This document shows positions 54,162-62,372 of a stretch of 64,000 nucleotides of DNA, one piece after another. Source of the DNA: UBA1141 sp963665155. GTDB taxonomy: Bacteria; Chloroflexota; Dehalococcoidia; Lucifugimonadales; UBA3495. The stretch is from the NCBI GenBank assembly GCA_963665155.2, contig CAXXFI010000002.1:1585218-1649217 (forward strand), read 5' to 3'. How positions within the stretch are numbered: position 1 is the stretch's first letter; each line of letters begins with the position of its first letter. The notes below the pieces were generated by a model. That model ran no database searches. It saw only the letters and a list, made by a program, of their open reading frames with translations, and had not been told where the DNA came from. Position numbers and translations under genes: made by a program.

Positions 54162-54466
54162 CAGATGTCAAATCCATATCGGCCTAATCCAGGCGGCCGG
54201 AACCTGGATCGTAAATTAACTGAAGTAATTGTCAAACTACCATCATCCTCATCGGCGAAGCTGATCCAGCACTTCGGGTCTTCATAACCCCAAATTGGAG
54301 TACCGTCTTGACCCTGAATGCCGAGATCGAGTCTACCAATCTCCTTTGTAAAATCATCTGAGGCCAAAATTACAATCACCCCAATGACCTCGCGTTGATC
54401 ATTGGGGTGCATTTGCCGAAGGCTTTCCTTCGCTTCGTCAGTTAACGTGACTCTATTTGAGGCCAA
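54161..54466 (-). CDS. RelE/ParE-like toxin candidate
   Basis: 101 residues from TTG 54466. It reads RVTLTDEAKESLRQMHPNDQ, REVIGVIVILASDD, then strands WGYEDPKCWISFADEDDGSL and TITSVNLRSRF, an order (two helices, then an antiparallel sheet ending in Arg-rich strand) resembling RelE/ParE toxins. The resemblance is structural, not a clear family hit. The start overlaps the end of the upstream antitoxin-like gene by 14 bp. Confidence 0.6.
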   Translation of the reverse strand: MASNRVTLTDEAKESLRQMHPNDQREVIGVIVILASDDFTKEIGRLDLGIQGQDGTPIWGYEDPKCWISFADEDDGSLTITSVNLRSRFRPPGLGRYGFDI

Positions 54467-54629
54467 GCTCTTCGACCACCTGTTCGAGTGACGTCACCCG
54501 ACCGTGATCTCGGTCTTGTACGCCTTTCTCGACTCCTTTCAGAAACTGGGCCCATGCTGCGGATTCTTTCATTGGGTTGCTATACCAGCCAACTCCCTCT
54601 CTCTTCATCACAGCGCTTGGTACTGTCAT
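54453..54629 (-). CDS. Antitoxin-like small protein
   Basis: A 58-residue protein below common length cut-offs, with strong AGGAGG 6 nt before ATG 54629. MKESAAWAQFLKGVEKGVQD then RDHGRVTSLEQVVEELGLK: the GRV-(S/T)-xEEV-xxELG ending is shared by many RelB/ParD/Phd-type antitoxins. It is first in a three-gene operon with overlapping frames, the standard antitoxin-toxin order. Confidence 0.6.
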   Translation of the reverse strand: MTVPSAVMKREGVGWYSNPMKESAAWAQFLKGVEKGVQDRDHGRVTSLEQVVEELGLK

Positions 54630-54760
54630 GGGATCCTCCTGATTTCATGTCTTAAATATAAGTGTATCATGGGTGCGGGGTGGCCAAAGCGTAACGGTGC
54701 AGGCACACATTGTACATCACCGTGTCGATGGCTCAAGCCTAGGGTGAATTCCTATAACCA

Positions 54761-54855
54761 TCAAAAAGAAATCGCACCTACGTGCCCTGTACCGATCTTC
54801 ACCTGATCCGACGGCACCGAAACCCACGTCCCATCGTCCAGGGTCACGTCAGCTT
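54761..54855 (-). pseudogene. C-terminal fragment related to the remnant at 6455
   Basis: The minus strand reads DVTLDDGTWVSVPSDQVKIG before TGA at 54761. The VTLDDGxWVxV core equals the C-terminus of the pseudogene at 6455-6859. No upstream part remains; it abuts the hemerythrin gene end. Confidence 0.4.
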
Positions 54856-55517
54856 AGGGCCCGGCGCACCGTTTCCCAAGTCGCAGCAGGTGTGGCTTGC
54901 TCGACCATTTGCAGCATCCCGGCAAAGGCCTCTGGGGGTGCGTCCTGCTTCATGCCAGCCAGAATCGTAGTAAGTACGCTGGCATTCCAGCTGTTGCAGA
55001 TGACACGTACCCAAACGGCCATACGCTCGGGAGGGATGCTGCCTATTAATCTATGGTCCAAGTCCGCAAGCTCCTCGTCCGTGAAATTGTCCCATAGGGC
55101 TTGCTCCAATTCTGCTTCTTCCCGGTCCAAGTGGTCTAGGTAGTCACTGATATATGTGTTGAAAATACCGTAAAGTTGGTTCCCGAGAGCTACCGTCTTA
55201 GCATCGTCCCCAAGGGCTTCTATCTGACTCCCCAACTCTCGCATTCGGTCAAATAGACGGTCATCATCTTTATGGTTTTCATCGAATGGTTTGGTGATGC
55301 CTGGCACCCGGCTCTCCAAGTCGGGATGTACGAAGGTTTCCTCGTGCTCCGCGTGCTCCTGTAGCAGTGTGATGGTCCCTCCGAGTTGCTCCAGGGTCTC
55401 CCGGCTGCTCTTTTGGTCTCGAAAGTCGGCCGTTCCTAGCGACAGGGCTGTGGAATACATAATGTGCCTGATCGCCTTGTGGATGTTCTGATAGATTACA
55501 TACCTTTGCTCTGGCAT
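54849..55517 (-). CDS. Hemerythrin-domain (HHE) protein
   Basis: 222 residues, all-helical. IHKAIRHIMYSTALSLGT (first His pair), LLQEHAEHEETFVHPDLE (H-x3-E), FDENHKDDDRLFDRMRELG, and YISDYLDHLDREEAELEQAL supply the His/Glu/Asp ligands of a di-iron four-helix bundle. The second half (residues 130-222) is helical without these motifs. Such proteins bind O2 or act in NO/iron-sulfur repair. It lies in the same island as the globin fusion. Confidence 0.87.
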   Translation of the reverse strand: MPEQRYVIYQNIHKAIRHIMYSTALSLGTADFRDQKSSRETLEQLGGTITLLQEHAEHEETFVHPDLESRVPGITKPFDENHKDDDRLFDRMRELGSQIEALGDDAKTVALGNQLYGIFNTYISDYLDHLDREEAELEQALWDNFTDEELADLDHRLIGSIPPERMAVWVRVICNSWNASVLTTILAGMKQDAPPEAFAGMLQMVEQATPAATWETVRRALS

Positions 55518-55837
55518 ACCTCACCTTATTAATTAATCCGGGATTTCCCAGATCATATAGATTCTTCCGGCCACGCTGCGGGATGCTACGCACTATAAAA
55601 CGGAGTCCTGAGCTCGTCAACCTAGCCTGATCCGACCGAACAGGTTACCGCGTATCCGGCATTGACACCCCCACCTTGCCTGGCCTCGTGCCCCACTCGT
55701 AGATTACATAAATTCAAAAGAGGGATGCCCACTCCAGAATATGGTCATGTTGACACCAACCCCACTCAGTTGCTATATATCAGGCGGACAAAGTTAGTTC
55801 CTTAGCACCGATATGTTTGAATCAAAGGAGGAAGTAC

Positions 55838-56142
55838 ATGGCCACGTTTCCAGGCCTTGACAAAGATAAGTTAGAGCAGTTCCGTACGATCGCTAACCAG
55901 AATCCGAAGGATATAACATTGGACTTAGAGGCTAAGACGACATGGGATGGACACGCGGTAGGACACGTGGGCAAGATCGGTCCTTGGAGCATCGGAGGAA
56001 AACTTAACGACACCCAGGCGCGTGATTACACAACGCAGTTCGGGATGTGGAAGGAAGTCGAGGAAACCCTCGGCATCCCTAACCCACGGGATCGCACGGA
56101 GGCCATGGAGGCCGCCCTGATGGGGTTAGCGTCATGCGTCGT
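55838..56142 (+). pseudogene. OsmC-family protein, 3'-truncated
   Basis: ATG 55838 with AAAGGAGG. The first 102 residues are an OsmC N-terminal half: DKLEQFRTIANQNPKDITLD, TTWDGHAVGHVGKIGPWSIG, RTEAMEAALMGLASCV with the first redox Cys. After ASCV the sequence changes into the antisense of a phage-like gene; the frame runs on to 56251 with unrelated residues. The second cysteine domain is missing. The truncation marks the left junction of a foreign segment. Confidence 0.75.
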
Positions 56143-56660
56143 CCCGTCTTCTGGCCTTCTATGGCCGGGTCACCATCAGGGAACTTGGCTCCACAACCAC
56201 CTTGCCTTCTCCAGCAAAGCCATCCACCGCCGTAGTCTTCTTTGCCCTTGATGATGGCTGCGGCTCGACAGCTGGGGCAGGAGCGCTTCTCATCCCAGTA
56301 TCGGTACTTGACTTCCCGATTGGTGCAGGCCCCCACACCATGGGAAACTACGACTCCAGTCCCGTTGACCTTAATCAGAGCCTCATATTCGTGGAGAACG
56401 AAGCCGGTTTCAGGGTCCACGATGCCTCTCGTCTGATTGGGCTCAGAGTGGCACCGCATGGCGCCGATGATGTTGTCCGCGCCCGGCTTCCATAGGCTGG
56501 GTCAGTGCCGGGGATTATTCCGTAGTCCTGATTTTCACGTAGAGCTTGCTTGACCAACTGCTCCAACAGGTCTAGTTGATGGACGGTTCTTTGTATTCCC
56601 GCCTCGGTAATCCCGAACTCTGCAGGGGGGTTGGTCGGTCGTCGCCAGGTCCGATGTCAT
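56140..56660 (-). pseudogene. Phage-like zinc-ribbon protein, frameshifted and 3'-truncated
   Basis: ATG 56660 has GGAG upstream. Frames in order: SDLATTDQPP, then after a C-run shift near 56625 EFGITEAGIQRTVHQLDLLE and QALRENQDYGIIPGTD, then after another shift near 56480 PGADNIIGAMRCHSE and FVLHEYEALIKVNGTGVVVS, SCPSCRAAAIIKGKEDYGGG, GGCGAKFPDGDPAIEGQ. The EDYGxIPGT motif and the C-rich KGKEEYGGGW block are typical of a protein common on phages and integrative elements. It ends at the osmC junction near 56142. Confidence 0.65.
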
Positions 56661-56944
56661 GGTGTCTCCTTTCCTTCCACGGGTCCGAACGCGTCGTCCA
56701 ATTCCTCTTTGGTGGGTCTGCAGGACTGCTCGTCAGTCGGCTCGGCCAACTCTGGTCCGCCCGGAACTTTCTGAACCGGAATTTCACCAGTGGTCGGGTC
56801 CACAGGCTCCAACTGATAGGCAGAGTATTCCTTGCTTGGATCCGCGTCGGTGGGCACCCAGAACTCGGGACCATTTACACTGGCGAGGATCCGCTTGATC
56901 TGACCTGTTTCTCCCGTCTCTATGATCCGAACGGTATCTCCCAC
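56657..56944 (-). CDS. Hypothetical phage-type protein
   Basis: 95 residues: MGDTVRIIETGETGQIKRI looks like a small KOW/SH3-type barrel, followed by WVPTDADPSKEYSAYQLEPV and an acidic tail ending GKETP. Its stop overlaps the start of the zinc-ribbon gene (ATGA), so both belong to one operon. Not recognised further. Confidence 0.6.
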   Translation of the reverse strand: MGDTVRIIETGETGQIKRILASVNGPEFWVPTDADPSKEYSAYQLEPVDPTTGEIPVQKVPGGPELAEPTDEQSCRPTKEELDDAFGPVEGKETP

Positions 56945-57177
56945 GCTGAATCCACTCGCGGGGGGTTAATCTGCATCTCGGCCTGAGTGAAGGCCGCCGT
57001 GCAAGCTACCACCTGTCCAAGCTTCAAGGCCCGGACAAACCGCAAGAACTGGGCTCTGTCTAGGTCTTTGAACACCAGAGTTATGGCATGTTCGGTGGCT
57101 TCCTCGCCGTCTTCCGTGACTTCTAGGATGTTCTCTTGAACCTTCTTCACCGTGGCAATTCCTTCAATCCAATCCAT
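56920..57177 (-). CDS. Hypothetical phage-type protein
   Basis: 85 residues; ATG 57177 with GGAGAG upstream. Alternating strands and an amphipathic helix (TEHAITLVFKDLDRAQFLRF, VRALKLGQVVACTAAFTQAE). It overlaps the next gene by 25 bp, as expected in a compact phage operon. Function unknown. Confidence 0.6.
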   Translation of the reverse strand: MDWIEGIATVKKVQENILEVTEDGEEATEHAITLVFKDLDRAQFLRFVRALKLGQVVACTAAFTQAEMQINPPRVDSAWEIPFGS

Positions 57178-57367
57178 TGGTGCTCTCCTTCTCTATCGGT
57201 ACGTGGCGGCAACACCTGAATGGGACCCAGACGTTGCCTGTTACCTGCTGCCCTTATCTGCGCATATCAGCCCCGAGCTTATGGCGCCTGGGGACCTTGC
57301 GAGGGTCTGCAACCACGTCTAGCCAATCGGCATTCCAAGAGTAGCAATGGTCGCCTTCTCATAGGCC

Positions 57368-57417
57368 TTGGGTGGGACTGCCCCTGCTTAAACCTCCTTT
57401 TTTGGAGTCCCACCCAA
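57368..57417. terminator. Hairpin between phage-type genes
   Basis: TTGGGTGGGACT (57368-57379) is perfectly complementary to AGTCCCACCCAA (57406-57417) with a 26-base loop containing AACCTCC and T6. It lies just after the gene ending at 57427 on the minus strand. No T-run follows the stem, so termination is uncertain. Confidence 0.35.
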
Positions 57418-57426
57418 AGCCATCGT

Positions 57427-57666
57427 TTACTTGATGTACGTGATCCTGGGCATCCGTGGCGCCCCTTGCCCTCGTTTCCCCATTGGCTTAGCTCCAGGTT
57501 TTAAAGAAGCCAAGTAACCAGCATTCCCACCCTGTCTAGACCTCGTCTCAGCGGTTCGACTCCTTACCCGACCTCTGCCGTCACAACTTGGGCAAATCGT
57601 TTCCGAATCCCGCTGATACCGTCTCTTTGCAGCGGCGCTACGAGCAGCCGTCAACCTGGCCTCCAC
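57427..57666 (-). CDS. Small basic zinc-finger protein
   Basis: 79 residues, very basic, with one DnaJ-like half motif CPSCDGRGRVRSRTAETRSR and an Arg/Lys-rich N-terminus (ARLTAARSAAAKRRYQRDSE). Probably a phage-derived nucleic-acid-binding protein. It overlaps the upstream 43-residue gene by 16 bp. Confidence 0.5.
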   Translation of the reverse strand: MEARLTAARSAAAKRRYQRDSETICPSCDGRGRVRSRTAETRSRQGGNAGYLASLKPGAKPMGKRGQGAPRMPRITYIK

Positions 57667-57782
57667 ATCAGCCCAGCGCTACCACACTTTCGGCAGTAGA
57701 TAGGGATGTCTTCGGGGATGGCCCGGAACTGGATTTCCCCGCAGTCCAAGCACGTCACTCGGTGAATAATGACTTCCTTCAC
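57651..57782 (-). CDS. Tiny zinc-ribbon protein
   Basis: 43 residues from GTG 57782: KEVIIHRVTCLDCGEIQFRA, IPEDIPIYCRKCGSAGLMWR. Two CxxC pairs form a complete zinc ribbon. Too short for usual ORF cut-offs. Start codon choice is uncertain. Confidence 0.5.
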   Translation of the reverse strand: MKEVIIHRVTCLDCGEIQFRAIPEDIPIYCRKCGSAGLMWRPG

Positions 57783-57844
57783 GACTTTGCTCGAGTGATG
57801 GCGATCACTTGGAGCTTTTCTTTGGCCTCGGTTTTTGTTACCAT

Positions 57845-58171
57845 TTATGTTGTCTTAGCCTCTGGCATGGCCCCGTTCGAGTACTCCAACACTTGAGCGG
57901 GGGTCTTATTTGCCGCCAGAAGATTGATGTTCTCCTTGTTGTGCACCCTGGCCCGGCCCAAGGCATCGTGGCCGTTGCGAACATGTTCCTCGTTGATGGC
58001 CTCTAAATCCTCCGCCCGGGCTAACTCAACCAATGCCTTGCCGATCTTGGCTTTTATCTCTGGCTCGGCGCTTGCCCGGTATGCTGCCCGCAAGAACCGT
58101 CGGGGACGGGTGTGGTGGTCGGGTTGTAGAAACCCTGGAAATTGAGGCGAGGTGGTTGAAGCGGCGAGCAT
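57845..58171 (-). CDS. Hypothetical phage-type protein
   Basis: About 108 residues from ATG 58171. The N-terminal 35 residues are Pro/Thr/His-rich; the remainder is helical (EPEIKAKIGKALVELARAED, LEAINEEHVRNGHDALGRAR). Not recognised. It is the last gene of the foreign segment before the FMN-reductase fragment. Confidence 0.45.
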   Translation of the reverse strand: MLAASTTSPQFPGFLQPDHHTRPRRFLRAAYRASAEPEIKAKIGKALVELARAEDLEAINEEHVRNGHDALGRARVHNKENINLLAANKTPAQVLEYSNGAMPEAKTT

Positions 58172-58220
58172 CACTGGCTTGGTGGAAGACTTGAACCTAA
58201 GACGTACCGTTCTGCGTGAC

Positions 58221-58367
58221 TTAAATGTCAAAAATCGTGATTTCCATCCCATCCGGAGCATTCTCCCGCGCGGCCCGAAGCAACCCTGTATTGAATGAGG
58301 CTTTTCTGAGACTACCCGATATAGCTAAAACCCGAAGGTTATTTTCGTTTCGACCTTGCGAAGTCAT
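58221..58367 (-). pseudogene. NADPH-dependent FMN reductase, 3'-truncated
   Basis: ATG 58367; 48 residues: NNLRVLAISGSLRKASFNTG, LLRAARENAPDGMEITIFDI, then TAA. LAISGSLRxxSxNxxLLRAA is the FMN-phosphate loop of the ChrR/SsuE-type flavoprotein reductases, which are about 180 residues long. The break comes exactly where FDLxxIPLYN should follow, at the right junction of the phage-like segment. Confidence 0.75.
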
Positions 58368-58988
58368 CGTTTACCCCCTTTATGTAGTCGTTATGTCAAT
58401 TACCAATCATATACTGGTTGGCTCGGCATTTGTCGGCTTGGGCTTAGCGGGGGCTCCGGTAAATACCTCGTAAACACAGCGAGGGTTTACTTGGCATCAT
58501 CCTCAACCTGTTATGATCAGGCCTCAAGCCGGACAACCGAGCACCTCTACGACAGATCTGACGGTAATCTGAGCATATTGCGATGGGCTATTTCCGGAGA
58601 AAGTTATGTTAAACTCAGGCATGCCCGGCTTAACTACGCTGGTGCCTTGCGCTCCTTGATGGCTGTCCCAGCGCCGAGTATAATTGGCCTAGGTTCTAGC
58701 TCAGTTCCTGTGACCAACCTCTAACTAGTTTCTAACCAAGTTTCTAACCAAGTTTCTAACCAAGTTTCTAACCAAGTTTCTAACCATGAGAATATACGCC
58801 GTCCCAGGCGATACCCGGCAACGGCATACCTCCGCAATGTCCGCACCGCTTTTAATAAAAATATCCAGAGGGTCGCCCGATATACGTGGCTGGCAACCCG
58901 AATCCGCGCCTCCTGGCGCCAAGTCCAATGGGAGTTTCTAATCTCCGGAGAAGTAGACATCCTTGTCGATGAAGAGTTTCAGCAGCAA
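58368..58988. other. Intergenic region, no gene; contains a 12-bp repeat
   Basis: ORFs in this stretch are low-complexity or unlike proteins. The 3' part is open in the ybeY frame without an ATG, GTG or TTG before 58989. Confidence 0.45.
58728..58787. repeat. 12-bp tandem repeat, five copies
   Basis: GTTTCTAACCAA occurs five times head to tail, the last with one change (CCAT). The repeat lies upstream of ybeY. Confidence 0.95.
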
Positions 58989-59495
58989 TTGCCGGAACTC
59001 TGGCTAAGAAAAGCGGTCAGTGCCGCTTTGGAGGTGGCGTCTCCCGACGGTGAGACCTGTGAAGTGAGCCTGGTGGTGACCGGCGACGACATTGTGCGGA
59101 AACTGAACCGGGACTACCGTGGATTGGACGAGGTAACCGATGTGCTCTCGTTCTCCCCCCTGCATTCCGGACTTTGGGAAGGTGAGTCCACTGAAGACAG
59201 TGAGAATCTAGGCCTTCCGGAAGAGGAGAACTTCATCTATCCACCAGGCGAACTAACTCCTCTGGGAGAGGTGGTCATTTCCCTTCCCCAAGCCGAAAGA
59301 CAAGCATCGGAGCGGGGCCAGCCTCTGGACCGGGAAATGGCTCTGCTAGTCGTGCATGGGATATTGCATCTTGCAGGTCATGACCATGTCGACCTGTTGG
59401 ATGAAATCAACATGAAATCCAAGGAGCAGGCTGCCCTGAAGTCGATTCCCAGGCTAGAAATTCCGTGGACCACCACGCGGACCATCACGCATTGA
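58989..59495 (+). CDS. ybeY: Endoribonuclease YbeY (rRNA maturation)
   Basis: 168 residues from TTG 58989, the first canonical start. Motifs: VVTGDDIVRKLNRDYRGLDE, VTDVLSFSP, LGEVVISLPQAERQA, and the metal site LLVVHGILHLAGHDHVD (HxxxHxxGHDH). The family N-terminal strand is read in frame upstream (VDILVDEEFQQQLPELW), starting at GTA 58953 behind CCGGAG, so the true start may be there with a changed start codon. An acidic insertion of about 20 residues follows the TDVLSF strand. YbeY processes 16S rRNA 3' ends. Confidence 0.88.
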   Translation: MPELWLRKAVSAALEVASPDGETCEVSLVVTGDDIVRKLNRDYRGLDEVTDVLSFSPLHSGLWEGESTEDSENLGLPEEENFIYPPGELTPLGEVVISLPQAERQASERGQPLDREMALLVVHGILHLAGHDHVDLLDEINMKSKEQAALKSIPRLEIPWTTTRTITH

Positions 59496-59573
59496 CAAGT
59501 GCCACCATATTCAATTTTGCCTGTGGTCTGGCTCGCGTTTGAAAGAATGCGAGGAACCGAGGACGGTGCGTAA

Positions 59574-61250
59574 ATGACCACCCAAGTCTATTACCGCAAA
59601 TGGCGGCCAAACAGTTTTGCCGAGTTGGTTGGCCAGGAACACGTGACCACCACGTTGCGCCAGTCGGTGAAGCAAGGGCGCGTTTCCCATTCATATTTGT
59701 TCTGCGGCCCCCGAGGTTCGGGAAAAACCACCACGGCCCGCATAATAGCCAAGGCAGTCAACTGCCTAGACATTCAAGACGGCGACCCTTGTAACTCCTG
59801 CACCAACTGCGTCCAATTCAACGAAGGACGCTTTATGGACATCATCGAGTTGGACGCAGCCAGCAATCGGGGCATCGACGAAATTAGGGACATTCGCGAG
59901 AAGGTAAATTTCGCTGCGGTGCAGGGCGGGCGCAAGGTTTATATTATCGACGAAGCCCACATGCTCACCGACGCTGCGTCGAATGCGTTTCTTAAGACCC
60001 TGGAAGAGCCGCCCGACCATGTGATTTTCGTCCTTTGCACCACCGAAGCCCACAAGATTCTGCCAACTATTATTTCCCGTTGCCAGAGGTTCGACTTCCG
60101 TAGGTTGCCTTCGGAACTAATCTACCAACGGCTCTCGGAAATCTCCGATGCAGAAGGCGTGACTGTGGAACCCGAGGCATTGCGGTTGATCTCTCGCACG
60201 GCTGCCGGCAGTTTGCGTGACGCTCAAAACCTACTTGAGCAATTGGCTGTGTCTTACGGCGAAGGGGTGTCGCTGCATCATGTCGAAGACATGTTGGGGC
60301 TGGGTCAAGGCGACCGGTGGCTAGAGTTGGTGAAATATCTGTTGATGGGCAACACCTCAGCTTCTCTGGGTGCGGTCAACCAAGCCTCCTGGGACGGCAC
60401 CGACCTGCGGCAACTGCACCGGCAGACGTTGGAATTGCTGCGAGCGGTGTTGCTGATTCAATGGGGCTCCATAGAATCTCTGGACCTTCCTGACCATGTG
60501 GCCAGTCAGCTGCAAGAACTGGTGGGCCACCTGCCACCTTGGCGGATAGTAAAGGCCGTGAAGCGCTGGGGCGAAGTCAACATGCGCTATGATTTTCCAT
60601 CGACCTTGCCGCTGGAATTGGCAGTGGTGGAAATTTGCGAAGAGCTGGAGGCCCCGGCTGCCCCTGCTGCCGAGCAACAGTCTCCACCCGCCGTGAGAGC
60701 CAATCCAGCCAGACCGGGTCGAAATGCCGCCGCTTCCGCTCCAGGCGGCCCGCCAGCAAAAACCAGGCCAGCACCGGATATACCATCCGGCCAAGCGAAG
60801 ACCGCGAGAAGCGCCGCTCCTGTTTCATCACCTGGTTCATCACCTGATCCGGGCCAGCTTGGATCGGCTTCCTCCGATAGTGAATTTGCCGTTCCCTGGG
60901 CAGCCACCGTCAAAAAACTATCACGGCACAAGGGTAAAAAATTTAACCTGGGAGCACTCTTGAGGGGCTGCAAGGCGGATATAATCTCGTTGGAAGAAAA
61001 AACCTTGGTGCTGCCCTTTACCCATAGCACCAATATGGAGCGGATGCAAGACGAGATGGAAGACCCCACTTCCAAGGGTCTTGTCATGCAGGTTATAGGC
61101 GAGTGTTTCGGCCAGCCCTATGACTTCAAGATCACATTGGCCGATGGCGATGGGCAGGGCGGCGCAAAGCCCAAGGCGTCACAAACCAGCCCCCTAGTAC
61201 GAGCCGCCATGGGAATGGGCGCCAGAATCCTAGAGGAGGTTCCGGAATGA
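59574..61250 (+). CDS. dnaX: DNA polymerase III subunits gamma/tau
   Basis: 558 residues: YYRKWRPNSFAELVGQEHVT, Walker A FCGPRGSGKTTTARIIAKAV, a zinc module (CNSCTNC), ELDAASNRGIDEIRDIREKV, Walker B VYIIDEAHMLTDAASNAFLK, and the sensor LPTIISRCQRFDFRRL. From about residue 370 a Pro/Ala-rich linker leads to a C-terminal domain. Two A6 runs at about 60913-60919 and 60936-60941 lie there and could allow slippage. It is the clamp-loader ATPase; ybaB overlaps its stop. Confidence 0.96.
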   Translation: MTTQVYYRKWRPNSFAELVGQEHVTTTLRQSVKQGRVSHSYLFCGPRGSGKTTTARIIAKAVNCLDIQDGDPCNSCTNCVQFNEGRFMDIIELDAASNRGIDEIRDIREKVNFAAVQGGRKVYIIDEAHMLTDAASNAFLKTLEEPPDHVIFVLCTTEAHKILPTIISRCQRFDFRRLPSELIYQRLSEISDAEGVTVEPEALRLISRTAAGSLRDAQNLLEQLAVSYGEGVSLHHVEDMLGLGQGDRWLELVKYLLMGNTSASLGAVNQASWDGTDLRQLHRQTLELLRAVLLIQWGSIESLDLPDHVASQLQELVGHLPPWRIVKAVKRWGEVNMRYDFPSTLPLELAVVEICEELEAPAAPAAEQQSPPAVRANPARPGRNAAASAPGGPPAKTRPAPDIPSGQAKTARSAAPVSSPGSSPDPGQLGSASSDSEFAVPWAATVKKLSRHKGKKFNLGALLRGCKADIISLEEKTLVLPFTHSTNMERMQDEMEDPTSKGLVMQVIGECFGQPYDFKITLADGDGQGGAKPKASQTSPLVRAAMGMGARILEEVPE

Positions 61251-61543
61251 ACCGAAATATGATGCGACAGGCCCAAAAGCAGATTGCCCAACTCCAGAAA
61301 ATCCAAGAGGAACTAGAGACCTTGATGGTAGAAGGGACCGCTGGAGGCGGGGTGGTGAAAATTTCTATGTCCGGCAAACAGGTTGTCGAATCGGTGACTA
61401 TCGACCCCGAGGCCGCCGAAGACATAGACATGCTCCAGGACCTGGTAGCGGCTGCAATAAACGATGCCTTCGCCAAAGCGCAAGAGGTGGCTGCGGAAAA
61501 AATGGGCCCCCTAACTGGTGGCCTGAAGGGCCTCGGGTTCTAG
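61247..61543 (+). CDS. ybaB: Nucleoid-associated protein YbaB/EbfC
   Basis: 98 residues: MMRQAQKQIAQLQKIQEELE, VEGTAGGGVVKISMSGKQVV, DIDMLQDLVAAAINDAFAKA. Starts with ATGA overlapping the dnaX stop. The protein forms a DNA-binding dimer and is a constant partner of dnaX and recR. Confidence 0.95.
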   Translation: MNRNMMRQAQKQIAQLQKIQEELETLMVEGTAGGGVVKISMSGKQVVESVTIDPEAAEDIDMLQDLVAAAINDAFAKAQEVAAEKMGPLTGGLKGLGF

Positions 61544-61577
61544 GGCAACTCGCATTCTGCAGAGATAGATCATAGCT

Positions 61578-62372
61578 ATGGCGCTAACAACAGTGCGTGA
61601 AAAATATGGGCTGGAACCGCCCAAGGATATGCCGCCAAAAGAGATTGAGGCGGACATATTACCGGTCGTTGAGATACAGTTCGCTGCTCTAAGAGTGAGC
61701 ATAGAGAATGATACTCTAACTGTAAAACAGATAGATGCGTTTCTCCACGAAAATACCGAAGCCATGCTCTCACAACAGGGACAGGCTGTTCATGAGTTTC
61801 TTCTGTCCAAAAAAGCGTTTTTGTTGTTCAACAATGGTCAGCAGGAAGAAGGGCTTAGCGAATACGATCGGGCATTGAGCGTCGATCAGACTCCATCGAC
61901 CTGGGCGTTGAAAGGCTCAGCGCTACTGCAGTTGGACCGATTGGACGACGCATTTGACGCTTTCCGGCATAGCTATTCGCTGAAGCATAAATTCGGACCC
62001 CAAAAGCAGGCGTATCTAGTAGATTTGCTCGGGACTTGGAGCATAGCGGCTCTGCTCCGTGGATTATCTGGGATCCTCGAGCAAGATATCCGCGAAGCCG
62101 AGATAGGTGTCTTCGAATACATTGAGCTTTTGAGGGAAGCTACCGGAGATAACCTAGAGCATTTGGTTCTTCAGATTGCGGTCGAAGATACTGTATCCGA
62201 ACAATTACAAGTCGCACTCCAAGAATTGGCGCTTATGGTTAGGCTTCTATCCATCACGGACCCTTTCGAAGGATGGAGAGAACTCACAAAAGAAATGCAT
62301 AAAGTCTGGCCGGAAGGATTATCTGCTGTGGACGCAGTTCGGGAGGAAAGGGACCGTGAATGGAGCCAGTAG
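61578..62372 (+). CDS. Hypothetical helical (TPR-like) protein inserted in the dnaX-recR operon
   Basis: 264 residues. Residues 60-150 have a TPR-like repeat order (AFLLFNNGQQEEGLSEYDRA, TWALKGSALLQLDRLDDAFD, AFRHSYSL). The C-terminal half is long amphipathic helices (VSEQLQVALQELALMVRLLS). No signal peptide. Its 3' end overlaps the PIN-domain gene by 13 bp, and it lies 34 bp after ybaB. Codon use looks less GC-rich than its neighbours (many ATA, AGA, AAA), suggesting later arrival. Confidence 0.75.
   Translation: MALTTVREKYGLEPPKDMPPKEIEADILPVVEIQFAALRVSIENDTLTVKQIDAFLHENTEAMLSQQGQAVHEFLLSKKAFLLFNNGQQEEGLSEYDRALSVDQTPSTWALKGSALLQLDRLDDAFDAFRHSYSLKHKFGPQKQAYLVDLLGTWSIAALLRGLSGILEQDIREAEIGVFEYIELLREATGDNLEHLVLQIAVEDTVSEQLQVALQELALMVRLLSITDPFEGWRELTKEMHKVWPEGLSAVDAVREERDREWSQ

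Noticed and set aside
58172..58230. Possible 3' half of a tRNA-Leu on the minus strand (GGTTCAAGTC, then TTCCACCA)
   Set aside because: The T stem pairs at only about three positions, acceptor pairing is absent and no 5' half is found.
58721..58960. Minus-strand ORF ending in a repeated LETW sequence
   Set aside because: It arises from the 12-bp tandem repeat and has no other support.
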